Notes: generated from the sequence alone by a model not told the origin. A stretch of 64,000 nucleotides of DNA from Azovibrio restrictus DSM 23866 (GCF_000429665.1 NZ_AUCH01000002.1:248001-312000); one strand, 5' to 3'; counted from the stretch's first letter, positions 33,095 through 42,511 are shown. Program-made: numbers and translations.

Positions 33095-33213
33095 CCGGGC
33101 GGAACCGTGTCTGCCCGGGAGAGGGGGCTTGTGAGTCCGGGCCGGGCGTAGTTGAATGGCTGCATCGGGCCGCTCCTGGCCCCGGAATGGAGTGGTGCAT
33201 GAGGGAGAAGGGG

Positions 33214-35676
33214 ATGTCCGCTGCCTGGCGGTACTGCCTGCTGGCCTGTTTGTTGTGTCTGTCACAGCTGGCGCAGGCGGCCGGGGTGCCGGCAGTCCGG
33301 ATGCAGCCGGCCCGGGACCTGCCCCAGGTGCTGGTGCTCATGTCCTACCACTACGGTTACAGCTGGGAGGACCGCATCCTCGAGGGGTTCGAGGAGTGGG
33401 GCGGAATTACCGCCGGGCGGCCGGTGCTGCATGTGGAGTGGATGGATACCAAACGGCACCGGGGCCTGGAGCAGCGCGCCCGGTTTGCCGCCTATCTGAC
33501 CGAGAAGTACGCCGGGCAGCATTTCGACCTGGTCATGACGGCGGACGACAATGCCTTGGAATTTGCCCTGCAGCAGGAGATGCTGGCCGGCATTCCTATC
33601 GTCTTCGGCGGCATCAACGGGGACCCGCGCCAGATCATTGGCACCCGTTCCGGGGTGACCGGGGTGGCCGAACGCTTCGATCTGGTGCGCACCCTGCGCC
33701 TGGCCCTGGCCCTGCATCCCGAGGTGAAGCGGCTGGTGTTCATGACCACGGCCGACGAGTCGGGGGTGGGGACCCGCCAGCATCTTTCCGATGCCCTGGC
33801 GCGGCTGGGGACCGGGGTCCAGGTGGAGCACTGGGTGACCCGGCGCCTGGCGGAGGTGGAAGGGCGTCTGGCCGCCCTGGGGCCGGATGCCCTGCTGTTT
33901 GCCCTGGGCTCCCTGCCCCTGGAGGACGGGGGGCGGCCTTTCAGCCCGGAGGAGCTGGTGGCCTATGTCCATGCCCGCAGCAACTGTCCGGTCTATTCCG
34001 ACCTGGATGCCACGGTGGGTCGGGGGGCCCTGGGAGGCTACATGAACAGCGGCCTGGAGAACGGCCGCCTGATGGCGCGCATGGCCCAGCACGTGCTGGC
34101 CGGGCAGCGCCCGGAGGAAATCCCCATCGTCTATGAAACTCCCCTGGCCCTGCTGTTCGATTACCGGGAGCTGCGGCGTTTCGGCATCGCCGAGCGGGAC
34201 CTGCCTCGGGGCAGCCAGGTGCTGAACCGGCCACCCTCCATCTTCGATCCCGAATACCGCCATGCCCTGCTGGGGTTCAGTGGCGTCATCGCCCTGCTGC
34301 TTCTGGTCCTGGCCGGGGTGGTGCTCCGGGGCCGCCTGCTGGCTTCACGCCAGGCAGCCCTGCATCATCAGGCCACCCATGACGACCTGACCCGCCTGCC
34401 CAACCGGGCCTGGCTCAACGAACAGCTGCAGCAGGGGAAATGGGGCAGCGGATGCACCCTGGCCCTGGTGATGATGGATCTCAACCGTTTCCAGCTGATC
34501 AACGACACCTACGGCCATTCCTTTGGCGATGAGGTACTCACCAGCGTGGCAGACCGCCTGGCCGGGCTGCTGGATGGGAGGACCGAGCTGGTGCGTTTCA
34601 GCGGCGACTCCTTCGTCGTGCTGCGCCGGCTGGAGGACCCCCTGGAGCTGGGAGACTTCTGCGAACAGTGCGAACGGATTCTGGCCGAGCCTTTCCAGGT
34701 GAGCGGGCACCGCCTGTCCGTCTCGGCGGCTTTCGGCGCCACCCTGGCGGGGCCCGACGAGATCGACCGGGACCGGCTGCTGCGTGAGGCGGATACGGCC
34801 ATGCACGAGGCCAAGCGGGAGCGGGGCAACCACGTGGTGGTGTTCGACCGGGACATCCACGAGCGGGCCCTGCGCCAGTTCCGCCTGGAAGCCTGGCTGC
34901 CCAATGCGGTGGCCCGGGGCGAGATCCAGGTCTATTTCCAGCCCATCGTCGAGGCCGGCAGCGGCGGCATTGCCGGCTTCGAAGCCCTGGCCCGCTGGCA
35001 GCATCCGGAACTGGGCTGGGTGCCGCCCCCCGAGTTCATCCGGGCCGCCATCGAGAGCGGCTGCATCCGGGAACTGACCCTGGGCATGCTGCGTGCCGCC
35101 TGCCGGGCCTTTCAGCCTTACCTGGAGGTGGTCTCACGGCCTTACCTGGGGGTGAATGTGTCGGTGAGCGACATCTACGCCGAGGACTTCCCCGGTCGGG
35201 TGGCCGCCATCCTGGCCGAGGAGCGGATGCCTCCCGAACGGCTGGTGCTGGAAGTCACCGAGGACATGCTGCTGGGGGATGTGGGCAATGCCACCCTGGT
35301 GCTGGGCCGCCTCAGGGAACTGGGGCTGCGCATCGCCATCGACGATTTCGGGACCGGCTATTCCTCCATGAGCTACCTGTCCAGCTTCATGGTGAACATC
35401 ATCAAGATCGACCAGTCCTTCGTGCGCAACCTGACGACCAGCGCGTCCGACCAGAAGATCGTGCGCGCCATCGTCTCCATGGCGGCGGACCTGGAACTGA
35501 GCGTGGTCACCGAAGGGGTGGAAACCCCCGGGCAGCTGGAGCTGCTGCGCCAGCTGGGTTGCCGGCTGCTGCAGGGCTACATCTATGGCCGGCCGCAGCC
35601 GGCGGGCAGCTGGCTGCGGGAGGATGGACTGAACCGGGAAACCGGGATCAGACCTTGCGCAGATAGCAGGCCTTGA
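33214..35676 (+). CDS. Membrane GGDEF-EAL protein with periplasmic binding-protein-type sensor
   Basis: The start is ATG 33214 (GGAG 6 bp upstream; two earlier in-frame ATGs lack an RBS). A signal-like helix is followed by a PF04392-like binding domain (VLVLMSYHYGYSWEDRILEGF; DLVMTADDNALEF; IVFGGINGDP). A membrane helix (LGFSGVIALLLLVLAGVVL) precedes the GGDEF domain, whose signature is changed to SGDSF, so cyclase activity is unlikely. The EAL domain keeps EALAR, the Asn of NVSVS, LEVTED, DDFGTGYSS, the Lys of IKIDQSF and TEGVET, so it should hydrolyse cyclic di-GMP. It probably links a periplasmic ligand to c-di-GMP breakdown. It overlaps the end of the convergent phnA-type gene by 29 bp. 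The ligand is unknown. Confidence 0.88.
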   Translation: MSAAWRYCLLACLLCLSQLAQAAGVPAVRMQPARDLPQVLVLMSYHYGYSWEDRILEGFEEWGGITAGRPVLHVEWMDTKRHRGLEQRARFAAYLTEKYAGQHFDLVMTADDNALEFALQQEMLAGIPIVFGGINGDPRQIIGTRSGVTGVAERFDLVRTLRLALALHPEVKRLVFMTTADESGVGTRQHLSDALARLGTGVQVEHWVTRRLAEVEGRLAALGPDALLFALGSLPLEDGGRPFSPEELVAYVHARSNCPVYSDLDATVGRGALGGYMNSGLENGRLMARMAQHVLAGQRPEEIPIVYETPLALLFDYRELRRFGIAERDLPRGSQVLNRPPSIFDPEYRHALLGFSGVIALLLLVLAGVVLRGRLLASRQAALHHQATHDDLTRLPNRAWLNEQLQQGKWGSGCTLALVMMDLNRFQLINDTYGHSFGDEVLTSVADRLAGLLDGRTELVRFSGDSFVVLRRLEDPLELGDFCEQCERILAEPFQVSGHRLSVSAAFGATLAGPDEIDRDRLLREADTAMHEAKRERGNHVVVFDRDIHERALRQFRLEAWLPNAVARGEIQVYFQPIVEAGSGGIAGFEALARWQHPELGWVPPPEFIRAAIESGCIRELTLGMLRAACRAFQPYLEVVSRPYLGVNVSVSDIYAEDFPGRVAAILAEERMPPERLVLEVTEDMLLGDVGNATLVLGRLRELGLRIAIDDFGTGYSSMSYLSSFMVNIIKIDQSFVRNLTTSASDQKIVRAIVSMAADLELSVVTEGVETPGQLELLRQLGCRLLQGYIYGRPQPAGSWLREDGLNRETGIRPCADSRP

Positions 35677-35986
35677 GCATGAAGGGGCTGCCCTCCACCT
35701 TGCAATCCACCTCGTGATCGCCGCCCACTAGGCGGATGCCCTTGATCTTGGTGCCCTGTTTCAGGGTGATGGAAGAACCCTTCACCTTCAGGTCCTTGAT
35801 CAGCACCACCGTATCGCCGTTCTCGAGCAGGTTGCCGTTGGCGTCCCGGACCTGGTCGTCATCCTCATCCTGGGCCTTGCCTTCGCCGCCCACGGGCCAT
35901 TCGTAGCCGCAATCGGCGCAGACCAGGTTGGGGCCGTCCTGGTAGGTGTTTTCCAGGGTGCATTGGGGGCAGGGAATGGTGGCCAT
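35648..35986 (-). CDS. PhnA/YjdM-type zinc-ribbon protein
   Basis: The 112-residue protein starts at ATG 35986. Its N-terminal zinc ribbon has CPQC and CADCGYEWP (two CxxC pairs), followed by an acidic linker and the conserved domain DANGNLLENGDTVVLIKDLKVKGSS, which is the YjdM/PhnA family. The name comes from an old link to phosphonate use that is not established for most members. Its 3' end overlaps the stop of the EAL gene by 29 bp, tail to tail. It is transcribed alone; 63 bp upstream the efflux operon ends on the same strand. Confidence 0.9.
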   Translation of the reverse strand: MATIPCPQCTLENTYQDGPNLVCADCGYEWPVGGEGKAQDEDDDQVRDANGNLLENGDTVVLIKDLKVKGSSITLKQGTKIKGIRLVGGDHEVDCKVEGSPFMLKACYLRKV

Positions 35987-36049
35987 GGGGAGATACCCGA
36001 AAGAATTGAGGGGGGCGAAGGATAAACCCAAATGCCGCCGGGGGCCATG

Positions 36050-37648
36050 TCACCCGGCTTGGGCATGGGTTGCGACCAGTTGCTCCAGGTCCCGGGCCAG
36101 GGCTGCCAGAGGGGTGTCCCAGTCGCCTCGGCTGGGCTGCCGGTAGAGCCGGGTGCGGGGGTACCAGGGGCTGTCGTTCCTGTCCTGGAGCCAGCGCCAG
36201 TCCGTCTTGTGTCGGGGCAGCAGCAGCCAGCAGGGCCGCCCCAGGGCCCCGGCCAGGTGGGCGGTGGAGGTATCCACGCTGATCAGCAGGTCCAGTTCTG
36301 CCAGCAGGGCGGCGGTGTCGGCAAAGTCTTGCAGCTGGGGCGCCAGGTCGGTCCAGGGCAGGGCGGGAATGCTGCGGCCCTGGGCCTCGCCTTTTTGCAG
36401 GCTGAAAAAATGCAGGCCCGGGATGGCGCCCAGGGGAGCGAGCCGCTCCAGGCTGTCCAGGGAGCGGTCCGCATCATTGCTGTGCCCGGGATTACCGCGC
36501 CAGACCAGGCCCACTTTCAGGGCACTGGGCGCTGCCTGGCGCACTAGGGGGGCGAGACGGGCCTGCCGTTCCGGCTCGGGGGCCAGGTAGGGGATGGGGG
36601 CGGGGATATTTTCCAGGGTGGTGCCGGCCTGCAGGGGCAGGCTGAGGAGCACGGTCCAGTAGTCGGCCCGGGGCAGCGGCCCGGCGGCTGGCGCCACGGG
36701 CAGGCACAGGTCCGGGCCGGCCAGGCCCTGCATCAGGGGGAGAAGCTCGGGCCGGCACATCTGGATCAGTTGCGCCGGCCCCCGGGTCTTGAGCCAGGAC
36801 AGGTAGCGGCAGAACTGGATTTCGTCCCCCAGACCCTGCTCTGGCAGCACCAGGATGGTCTTGCCCTGCAGGTCTTCTCCCTGCCAGCGGGGACATGCCA
36901 GGGGGCCGCAATGGCGCTGCAGCAGTTCCAGGTTGCGCGGCGCCTGCAGCCGGGCTTCGTGCAGGCGCCAGCCTTCGGCAAAATGACCCCGGGCGAGCAG
37001 CATCTGGCCCAGGTTCAGGGCGTAGGCGGGGGATGCCGGTTCCAGGGCCAGGGCGGCGCGAAAGTGCTGTTCGGCCTCGGCGCTGCGGCCCTGGTCATGG
37101 AGCAGGACGCCCAGGTTGGAGTGGCTGGCGGCGTGCCCGGGGTCGGCGGCGAGGGCTTGCCGGTAATGGGCTTCCGCCGCCTCCCAGCGGCCCAGGGTGG
37201 TCAGGACGTTGGCCAGGTTGGCGCGGATGGCGGCGCTGGCCGGGGCCAGGGCCAGGGCCTGCTCCTGGCAGGCCAGGGCTTCTTCCAGCCGTCCCTGGCT
37301 TTCCAGGCTCAGTCCCAGGTTGCTGTGCAGGTGGGCGTCGTCCGGGGTCCGGGCCAGGGCCTGGCGGAACAGGGCTGCGGCGGCGCTGGAGTGGCCCAGG
37401 TTTTCCAGGATCAGGCCGAGCTGGTTGGCCGCATCGCTGCGTTCCGGATGGCTGGCCAGGAGTCGCCGCCAATAGTCGGCCGCCAGGGCTTCCTGGCCGG
37501 TCCCTTCCGCTCCCAGGGCGGCGATTTCCAGCAACTCCTCGTCTTCGGGCTGTAGGCTCAGGCCCAGGCGCGCCAGGTGCAGGGCCTCGGCGTGGCGCCG
37601 ACCCAGCAGGGCCTGGCCGGCCGCTTCGGCAAAGGGGTTGCCGCTCAT
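36050..37648 (-). CDS. TPR protein with GT9-like C-terminal domain
   Basis: The 532-residue protein has about six to seven TPRs in its first 260 residues (for example AHLHSNLGLSLESQGRLEEALACQEQALALAP and ASHSNLGVLLHDQGRSAEAEQHFRAALALEP). The C-terminal half has the glycosyltransferase-9-like fold (TILVLPEQGLGDEIQFCRYL; VGLVWRGNPGHSND; ISVDTSTAHLAGALGRP). Such TPR-GT9 proteins may modify surface structures; activity is unproven. Its ATG overlaps the stop of the MacB permease gene (ATGA), so it belongs to the efflux operon, an odd partner. No signal peptide; cytoplasmic. Confidence 0.8.
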   Translation of the reverse strand: MSGNPFAEAAGQALLGRRHAEALHLARLGLSLQPEDEELLEIAALGAEGTGQEALAADYWRRLLASHPERSDAANQLGLILENLGHSSAAAALFRQALARTPDDAHLHSNLGLSLESQGRLEEALACQEQALALAPASAAIRANLANVLTTLGRWEAAEAHYRQALAADPGHAASHSNLGVLLHDQGRSAEAEQHFRAALALEPASPAYALNLGQMLLARGHFAEGWRLHEARLQAPRNLELLQRHCGPLACPRWQGEDLQGKTILVLPEQGLGDEIQFCRYLSWLKTRGPAQLIQMCRPELLPLMQGLAGPDLCLPVAPAAGPLPRADYWTVLLSLPLQAGTTLENIPAPIPYLAPEPERQARLAPLVRQAAPSALKVGLVWRGNPGHSNDADRSLDSLERLAPLGAIPGLHFFSLQKGEAQGRSIPALPWTDLAPQLQDFADTAALLAELDLLISVDTSTAHLAGALGRPCWLLLPRHKTDWRWLQDRNDSPWYPRTRLYRQPSRGDWDTPLAALARDLEQLVATHAQAG

Positions 37649-38853
37649 TCGTGGCGCAGGGCTTCGATGGGGTCCAGGCTGGCGGCCCGGCGCGCCGGCA
37701 TGTAGCCGAACACCACGCCGATGGCGGCGGAGAAGGCGAAGGCCAGCAGGTTGATGCCCGGGTCGAACATGAAGGGCATGTGCATCAGGGCGGAGAGGCC
37801 CAGGCAGGTGAGCAGGGCCAGCAGGATGCCGACCACGCCGCCCAGGGCCGACAGGGCTACGGCCTCGATCAGGAACTGCAGCAGCACCTCGTGTTCCAGG
37901 GCGCCGATGGCGAGCCGGATACCGATTTCCCGGGTCCGCTCTGTGACCGAGACCAGCATGATGTTCATGATGCCGATGCCGCCCACCAGCAGGCTCACCG
38001 CCGCCACCGCGCCGAGCAGGGCGGTCATGGTGCCGATGGTGCCCGAGAGGGCCTGGGCGATCTGCTTGGTGTCCATCAGGTTGAAGTTGTCGTCGTCGTT
38101 CTCGGCCAGCTTGCGCCGTTCCCGCATCAGCTGGCGGATCTGCGCCATCACCCGGGAGGTGTCGGCGCCGTCCTGCATGGAGATCATCAGGGTGGCCACG
38201 TCCTGGTTGCCGGTCAGGCGGCGCTGGGCCGTGAGCAGGGGAATCACCACCACGTCATCCTGGTCCATGCCCATGGCGCCCTGGCCCTTGCTGGCCAGGA
38301 GGCCGATGATTTCACAGGAGAAATTCTTGATGCGCAGCTCCGCGCCGAGGGGGTTCTGGTGGCCGAACAGCTTGTCCCGCACCGTGTTGCCGATGACGCA
38401 GACGGCCCGGCCCACCTTCTCGTCCTCGTCGGAGAACTGGCGGCCAGCCGCCAGCTTCCAGTTGCCGGTGATGAAGTAGGCATTGGTGGTGCCGCTCACC
38501 GTGGAGGACCAGTTTTCGTTGCCGGCCACCAGGGTGACGCTGCTGCCCACCACCGGGGCCACGGCCTGGAGGGCGGAGACCTGGCTCTTGATCGCCTCCG
38601 CATCGGCAACCCGGAACTTGGGGGCGCCGGCTTCGTCCCGGCCGGGGCCCAGGCGCTGGCCGGGGCGCATGATCAGCAGGTTGCTGCCGAGGCTGGAAAT
38701 CTGTTCCGCCACCATGCGGGTGGCGCCGTTACCCAGGGTCACCATGGTGATCACCGCCGCCACCCCGATGACGATGCCCAGTATGGTCAGGAAGGAGCGC
38801 ATCAGGTTGCGCCGGATTTCCCGCAGGGCCAGCAGCAGGGCATTCATCAGCAT
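37645..38853 (-). CDS. macB: MacB-type ABC permease
   Basis: The 402-residue protein has the FtsX/MacB layout: an N-terminal helix (LTILGIVIGVAAVITMVTLGNGAT), a large periplasmic MacB domain (about 60-270), and three C-terminal helices (LLGAVAAVSLLVGGIGIMNIML, LIEAVALSALGGVVGILLAL, LLAFAFSAAIGVVFGYMPARRAASLDPIEALRHE). Here permease and ATPase are separate genes. The start is the first ATG, 38853, behind AGGAGG; it overlaps the end of the ATPase gene by 7 bp. It carries out mechanotransmission to a TolC-type exit duct together with MacA. Substrate may be a peptide, macrolide or lipid. Confidence 0.92.
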   Translation of the reverse strand: MLMNALLLALREIRRNLMRSFLTILGIVIGVAAVITMVTLGNGATRMVAEQISSLGSNLLIMRPGQRLGPGRDEAGAPKFRVADAEAIKSQVSALQAVAPVVGSSVTLVAGNENWSSTVSGTTNAYFITGNWKLAAGRQFSDEDEKVGRAVCVIGNTVRDKLFGHQNPLGAELRIKNFSCEIIGLLASKGQGAMGMDQDDVVVIPLLTAQRRLTGNQDVATLMISMQDGADTSRVMAQIRQLMRERRKLAENDDDNFNLMDTKQIAQALSGTIGTMTALLGAVAAVSLLVGGIGIMNIMLVSVTERTREIGIRLAIGALEHEVLLQFLIEAVALSALGGVVGILLALLTCLGLSALMHMPFMFDPGINLLAFAFSAAIGVVFGYMPARRAASLDPIEALRHE

Positions 38854-39563
38854 GGGCGGGCCTCCTGGGCGTCGTCGCTGGCCACCTGGCCGTCCACGAA
38901 GTGCACGATGCGGGAGGCGTAAGTGGCCATGTCCGGCTCGTGGGTCACCATCAGCACGGTGATGCCCTGTTCCTGGTTGAGGCGGACCAGCAGCTCCATG
39001 ATCTCGTGGCTGCGCTTGCTGTCCAGGTTGCCGGTGGGTTCATCCGCCAGCAGCACCAGGGGACGGGTGACGATGGCCCGGGCGATGGCGACCCGCTGCT
39101 GCTGGCCGCCGGACAGCTCCGCCGGGGTATGGTGCTCCCAGCCCGACAGGCCCACCAGGGCCAGGGCGTCCAGGGCCGCCTGGTGGCGGGCGGCGGGGGA
39201 TTCACCCCGGTAGAGCAGGGGCAGTTCCACGTTTTCCTGGGCCGAGGTCCGGGCCAGCAGGTTGAAGCCCTGGAATACGAAGCCCAGGTAATGGCGGCGC
39301 AGCAGGGCCCGCTGGTTGCGGTCCAGGTCTTCCACATGCACCCCCTGGAACAGGTAAGTCCCGGTGCTCGGGGTGTCCAGGCAGCCCAGGATGTTCATGG
39401 CCGTGGACTTGCCTGAGCCGCTGGGGCCCATCACGGCCAGGAATTCCCCTTGCTGGATGCTCAGGTCCACCCCGCTCAGGGCCTGGAAAGCAGCCTGGCC
39501 CTGGCCGTAGGTCTTGGTGATGCCCTGGAACTCGATCAGCGGGGCGGCGGGTGCCGAGTTCAT
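38847..39563 (-). CDS. MacB-type ABC ATPase
   Basis: The 238-residue ATP-binding subunit starts at ATG 39563; the longer frame overlaps macA out of frame. It has Walker A GPSGSGKST, the Q-loop FVFQGFNLL, signature LSGGQQQRVAIARA, Walker B VLLADEPTGNLDS and the His switch VTHEPD: the LolD/MacB class. It powers the MacB permease encoded next. It overlaps macA at its start (ATGA) and the permease at its end, so all four cistrons are coupled. Confidence 0.95.
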   Translation of the reverse strand: MNSAPAAPLIEFQGITKTYGQGQAAFQALSGVDLSIQQGEFLAVMGPSGSGKSTAMNILGCLDTPSTGTYLFQGVHVEDLDRNQRALLRRHYLGFVFQGFNLLARTSAQENVELPLLYRGESPAARHQAALDALALVGLSGWEHHTPAELSGGQQQRVAIARAIVTRPLVLLADEPTGNLDSKRSHEIMELLVRLNQEQGITVLMVTHEPDMATYASRIVHFVDGQVASDDAQEARPC

Positions 39564-40849
39564 TTGCGGGCTTCCTGGTACTCGGTGATCACGGCCATGC
39601 CGGGCTGCAGTGCGCCGCCCAGCACTTCCGTGTAGCGGCCGTTGCTGACCCCGGTCTTGATGTTGATGGCCACCGGCTGGCCCTCCTGCAGCACCCATAC
39701 CTGGGGCTCCTGGTCCTTGCCCTGGGGCTGGGGCTTCTTCGCCGGTGCGCTCCGGGGCGGTCCCGGCATCAGGCGGGACACGAAGCTGCGCTGATCTTCG
39801 CCGGCGCCGGCCTTGGGCGGGGTGAAGCGCAGGGCGGCATTGGGCACCAGCAGGGCCTGTTCGCGCCGGGCGGTGATGATTTCCGTCGAGGCGGTCATGC
39901 CCGGGCGCAGGGCCAGGTCGTCGTTGCGCACCTGCAGCACCGTGGTGTAGGTGACCACGTTGTCGGTGGTGGTGGAACCCAGGTCCACCCGCTCCACCTG
40001 GGCGGGAAACTTGCGCCCGGCCCAGGCGGCCACGGTGAAGGTGGCATCCTGGCCCTGCTGCACCTGGCCCACGTCGGCTTCATCCACGTTTACATGCAGT
40101 TCCATCTGGGTCAGGTCCTCGGCGATGTTGAACAGTACCGGAATGGTCATGGCCGCCACCACGGTCTGGCCCGGTTCCACCTTGCGGGTCAGCACCACCC
40201 CGTCCACCGGGGAGCGGATCGTGGCTTTCTGGACGTTGGTCTCGTCGGTCTTCAGGGCGGCCCGGGTCTGGATCACCGTGGCCCGGGCGCTGGCCAGGTT
40301 GGCCTCGGCCCGCTTCAGGGCCGCTTCGGCGCTGTCCAGCTCGGTCTTGGCGGGTACCTTGCCGCCCGAAAGTTCCGCCACCTGGCGCATGCGGGCCAGG
40401 CTGGCCCGGCTTTCCGCCAGGGTGGCTTCCATCTGGGCCACCTGGGCCTCGGCGGCGGCCACGGCGGCCTGGGACTTGACCACGGCATCCTTGAGCTTGG
40501 CCGTATCCAGCTGGGCCAGCAGCTGGCCCTTGCTGACCCGGTCGTTTTCCTGCACCAGTACCGATTCCAGGGTGCCGGACAGTTCGCTGCCCACATCCAC
40601 GGAGCGGGTCGGCTTCAGGGTGCCGCTGGCGGCGACGCTCACCGTCAGGGGGCCCTGGCTTACCTCCTCGGTGCTGTAGGTCAGGGTCCGGGGGGCACTG
40701 CGGCTGGCCAGGAACAGGAGCAGCAGTACCAAGAGGGCGCCGATGCCCCAGAGCCAGCGCTTTTTCAGCCAGCCGGAAGACCTGGAGCCGCTGCCCCGGC
40801 GTTGCAGCAATTCCTGGAGGGAGCCGGTGTTGTTGTCGGGTGTGCTCAT
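39560..40849 (-). CDS. macA: MacA-type periplasmic adaptor (membrane fusion protein)
   Basis: The 429-residue protein has a short cytoplasmic start, one membrane helix (GIGALLVLLLLFLASR), then the adaptor order: barrel-lipoyl half (LTVSVAASGTLKPTRSVDVGSELSGTLESVLVQENDRVSKGQLLAQLD), a coiled-coil hairpin (about 115-205), the second lipoyl half (ATIRSPVDGVVLTRKVEPGQTV) and beta-barrel. A 35-residue Pro/Lys-rich insert near 350-385 (PPRSAPAKKPQPQGKDQE) is unusual for MacA. It joins the MacB complex to the outer membrane factor encoded just upstream, with which it overlaps by 4 bp. Confidence 0.93.
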   Translation of the reverse strand: MSTPDNNTGSLQELLQRRGSGSRSSGWLKKRWLWGIGALLVLLLLFLASRSAPRTLTYSTEEVSQGPLTVSVAASGTLKPTRSVDVGSELSGTLESVLVQENDRVSKGQLLAQLDTAKLKDAVVKSQAAVAAAEAQVAQMEATLAESRASLARMRQVAELSGGKVPAKTELDSAEAALKRAEANLASARATVIQTRAALKTDETNVQKATIRSPVDGVVLTRKVEPGQTVVAAMTIPVLFNIAEDLTQMELHVNVDEADVGQVQQGQDATFTVAAWAGRKFPAQVERVDLGSTTTDNVVTYTTVLQVRNDDLALRPGMTASTEIITARREQALLVPNAALRFTPPKAGAGEDQRSFVSRLMPGPPRSAPAKKPQPQGKDQEPQVWVLQEGQPVAINIKTGVSNGRYTEVLGGALQPGMAVITEYQEARK

Positions 40850-42318
40850 GATGGATCTTTGTTCTCGGAGGAGGTGGGGGCGGCGGGATCCCAGCCGCCG
40901 CCCAGGGCCTTGTAGAGCTGGATCACGGCGGTGAGGATGTCGCTCCTGGCACTGACCAGGTTGTCTTCGGCGCTGAGCTGGGTGCGCTGGGTTTCCAGCA
41001 CGCTCTGGAAGTCGGTGAGGCCGGCCTGGTACATCTGGCTGGCCAGGCTGGCGGCGTTCCGGGCCGCCTCGGCGGCCTGGGCCCGGCGGGCTTCCTTTTC
41101 CCGGCTGGTGGCGTAGGCCACCAGGGCGTTTTCCACGTCTTCCAGGGCCGTGAGCAGGGTCTGTTCGTAGCTCACCAGGGCCTGTTCCTGGATGGCATCC
41201 TGGATGGCGATCTGGCTGCGGATGCGGCCCCCGTCGAAGAGGGTGGCGGCGAGGCTGGCGGCGAGGGAATGGGTGACGCTGCTGCCGCCGCCCAGGGCCG
41301 AATAGCTCAGGGCCTGCCAGCCGAAGCTGCCGCTCAGCTTGAGGCTGGGGTAGCGGGCCGCCACCTTTTCATCCACCCGGGCGGTTTCGGCCCGCAGGGT
41401 CTGTTCGGCGGCCAGGACATCGGGCCGGCGGCGCAGGGTGTCGGCGGGAATGCCGCTGGCGATCTGCTCCGGCGCCCGGGGCAGGGGGCGGACCTCGGCC
41501 AGCCGGGCGTGCAGGCTGCCCGGGGTCTGGCCCAGGAGGATGTCGAGCCGGTGCTGGCTGGCGGTGAGGCTGTTTTCCAGGGCCGGCAGGGTGGCCCGGG
41601 TCTGCTCCAGGCTGCTGCGCGCCTGTTCCACGTCGAGCTCGGTCACCAGCCCGGCGGCGGCGCGCCAGCGGGTGATCTCCAGGGTTTCCTGCTGGCTGGC
41701 GGCGTTCTTGCGGGCGATCTGCAGGCGCTCCTGGTAGGCCCGGTATTCCACGTAGTTGCGGGCGATTTCCGCCACCAGGGTGACCCGGGTATTTTCCAGG
41801 CTGGCGGCCTGGGCGGCCAGGTCCGCCTCGGCGCCGCTGACGGCGCTGCGGGTGGCGCCGAAGATGTCGGGTTCCCAGCTGGCGTCGAAACCGGCGTTGT
41901 AGAGGCTGCGGCTGCTGCTGTTGCCGCCGCTGGTTTCCTCGCTGGCCCGGGAGCGGCTGCTGCCGGTGGACACGCCCAGGTTGGGAAACAGGCCGGCGCT
42001 GGTCAGGTCCCGGGTGGCCCTGGCCTGGCGCAGGCGGATCTGGGCGGCGCGCAGGTCGGGGGCCCGCTCCAGGCCCTGGCTGATCAGTTCGTCCAGCAGC
42101 GGGTCCTGCAACTGCTGCCACCAGCGGGCCAGGGCTTCCGGGCTGCCGGGATCGGCCAGGGGGGCCTGCTGCCAGCGTTCCGGGACCACCACGCTGGAGA
42201 GGCGCAGGCTCAGGTCCGGGGCGGGGCTGAAGAGGGCGCAGCCGCCCAGGCAGCCGGCAGCCAGGAGGGCGATGACCAGGGGGCGGACTGGCGGGTGCAG
42301 AGGGGTAGGGGGAGTCAT
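40846..42318 (-). CDS. TolC/NodT-type outer membrane efflux lipoprotein
   Basis: The 490-residue protein starts at ATG 42318 with a lipoprotein signal (LVIALLAAGCLGGC, lipobox LGGC; Cys is lipidated). The OEP repeat pattern follows: WWQQLQDPLLDELISQGLERAPDLRAAQIRLRQARA, then a second half with LRRRPDVLAAEQTLRAETARVDEKVAARYPSLKLSGSFGW, typical of the NodT group. It forms the trimeric exit duct for the MacA/MacB pump. It is the first gene of the five-gene operon, so the operon's promoter must lie in 42319-42655, which also drives rhlE divergently. Confidence 0.95.
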   Translation of the reverse strand: MTPPTPLHPPVRPLVIALLAAGCLGGCALFSPAPDLSLRLSSVVVPERWQQAPLADPGSPEALARWWQQLQDPLLDELISQGLERAPDLRAAQIRLRQARATRDLTSAGLFPNLGVSTGSSRSRASEETSGGNSSSRSLYNAGFDASWEPDIFGATRSAVSGAEADLAAQAASLENTRVTLVAEIARNYVEYRAYQERLQIARKNAASQQETLEITRWRAAAGLVTELDVEQARSSLEQTRATLPALENSLTASQHRLDILLGQTPGSLHARLAEVRPLPRAPEQIASGIPADTLRRRPDVLAAEQTLRAETARVDEKVAARYPSLKLSGSFGWQALSYSALGGGSSVTHSLAASLAATLFDGGRIRSQIAIQDAIQEQALVSYEQTLLTALEDVENALVAYATSREKEARRAQAAEAARNAASLASQMYQAGLTDFQSVLETQRTQLSAEDNLVSARSDILTAVIQLYKALGGGWDPAAPTSSENKDPS

Positions 42319-42511
42319 GGTTTTCGAGTGTGGGCCGGCGCCCATGCCGGCGGAGAATGCTGCGCAGTGTAATCAATGCCCCGCTCCGGGAACAGGCGCC
42401 ATGCCCCGGTTTTACAGTCGGTAACGACTGGGGCGGCCCAGGTTAAGTTGGGTAAATGGGCCAGGGGGAAAGCGGCGGGGGAAAACGGCGGCCTGGCCAA
42501 AGGGCATATCG

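Noticed and set aside
39551..40915. 454-codon open frame antisense to macA
   Set aside because: Low-complexity Gly/His/Leu shadow; macA on the other strand explains the region fully.
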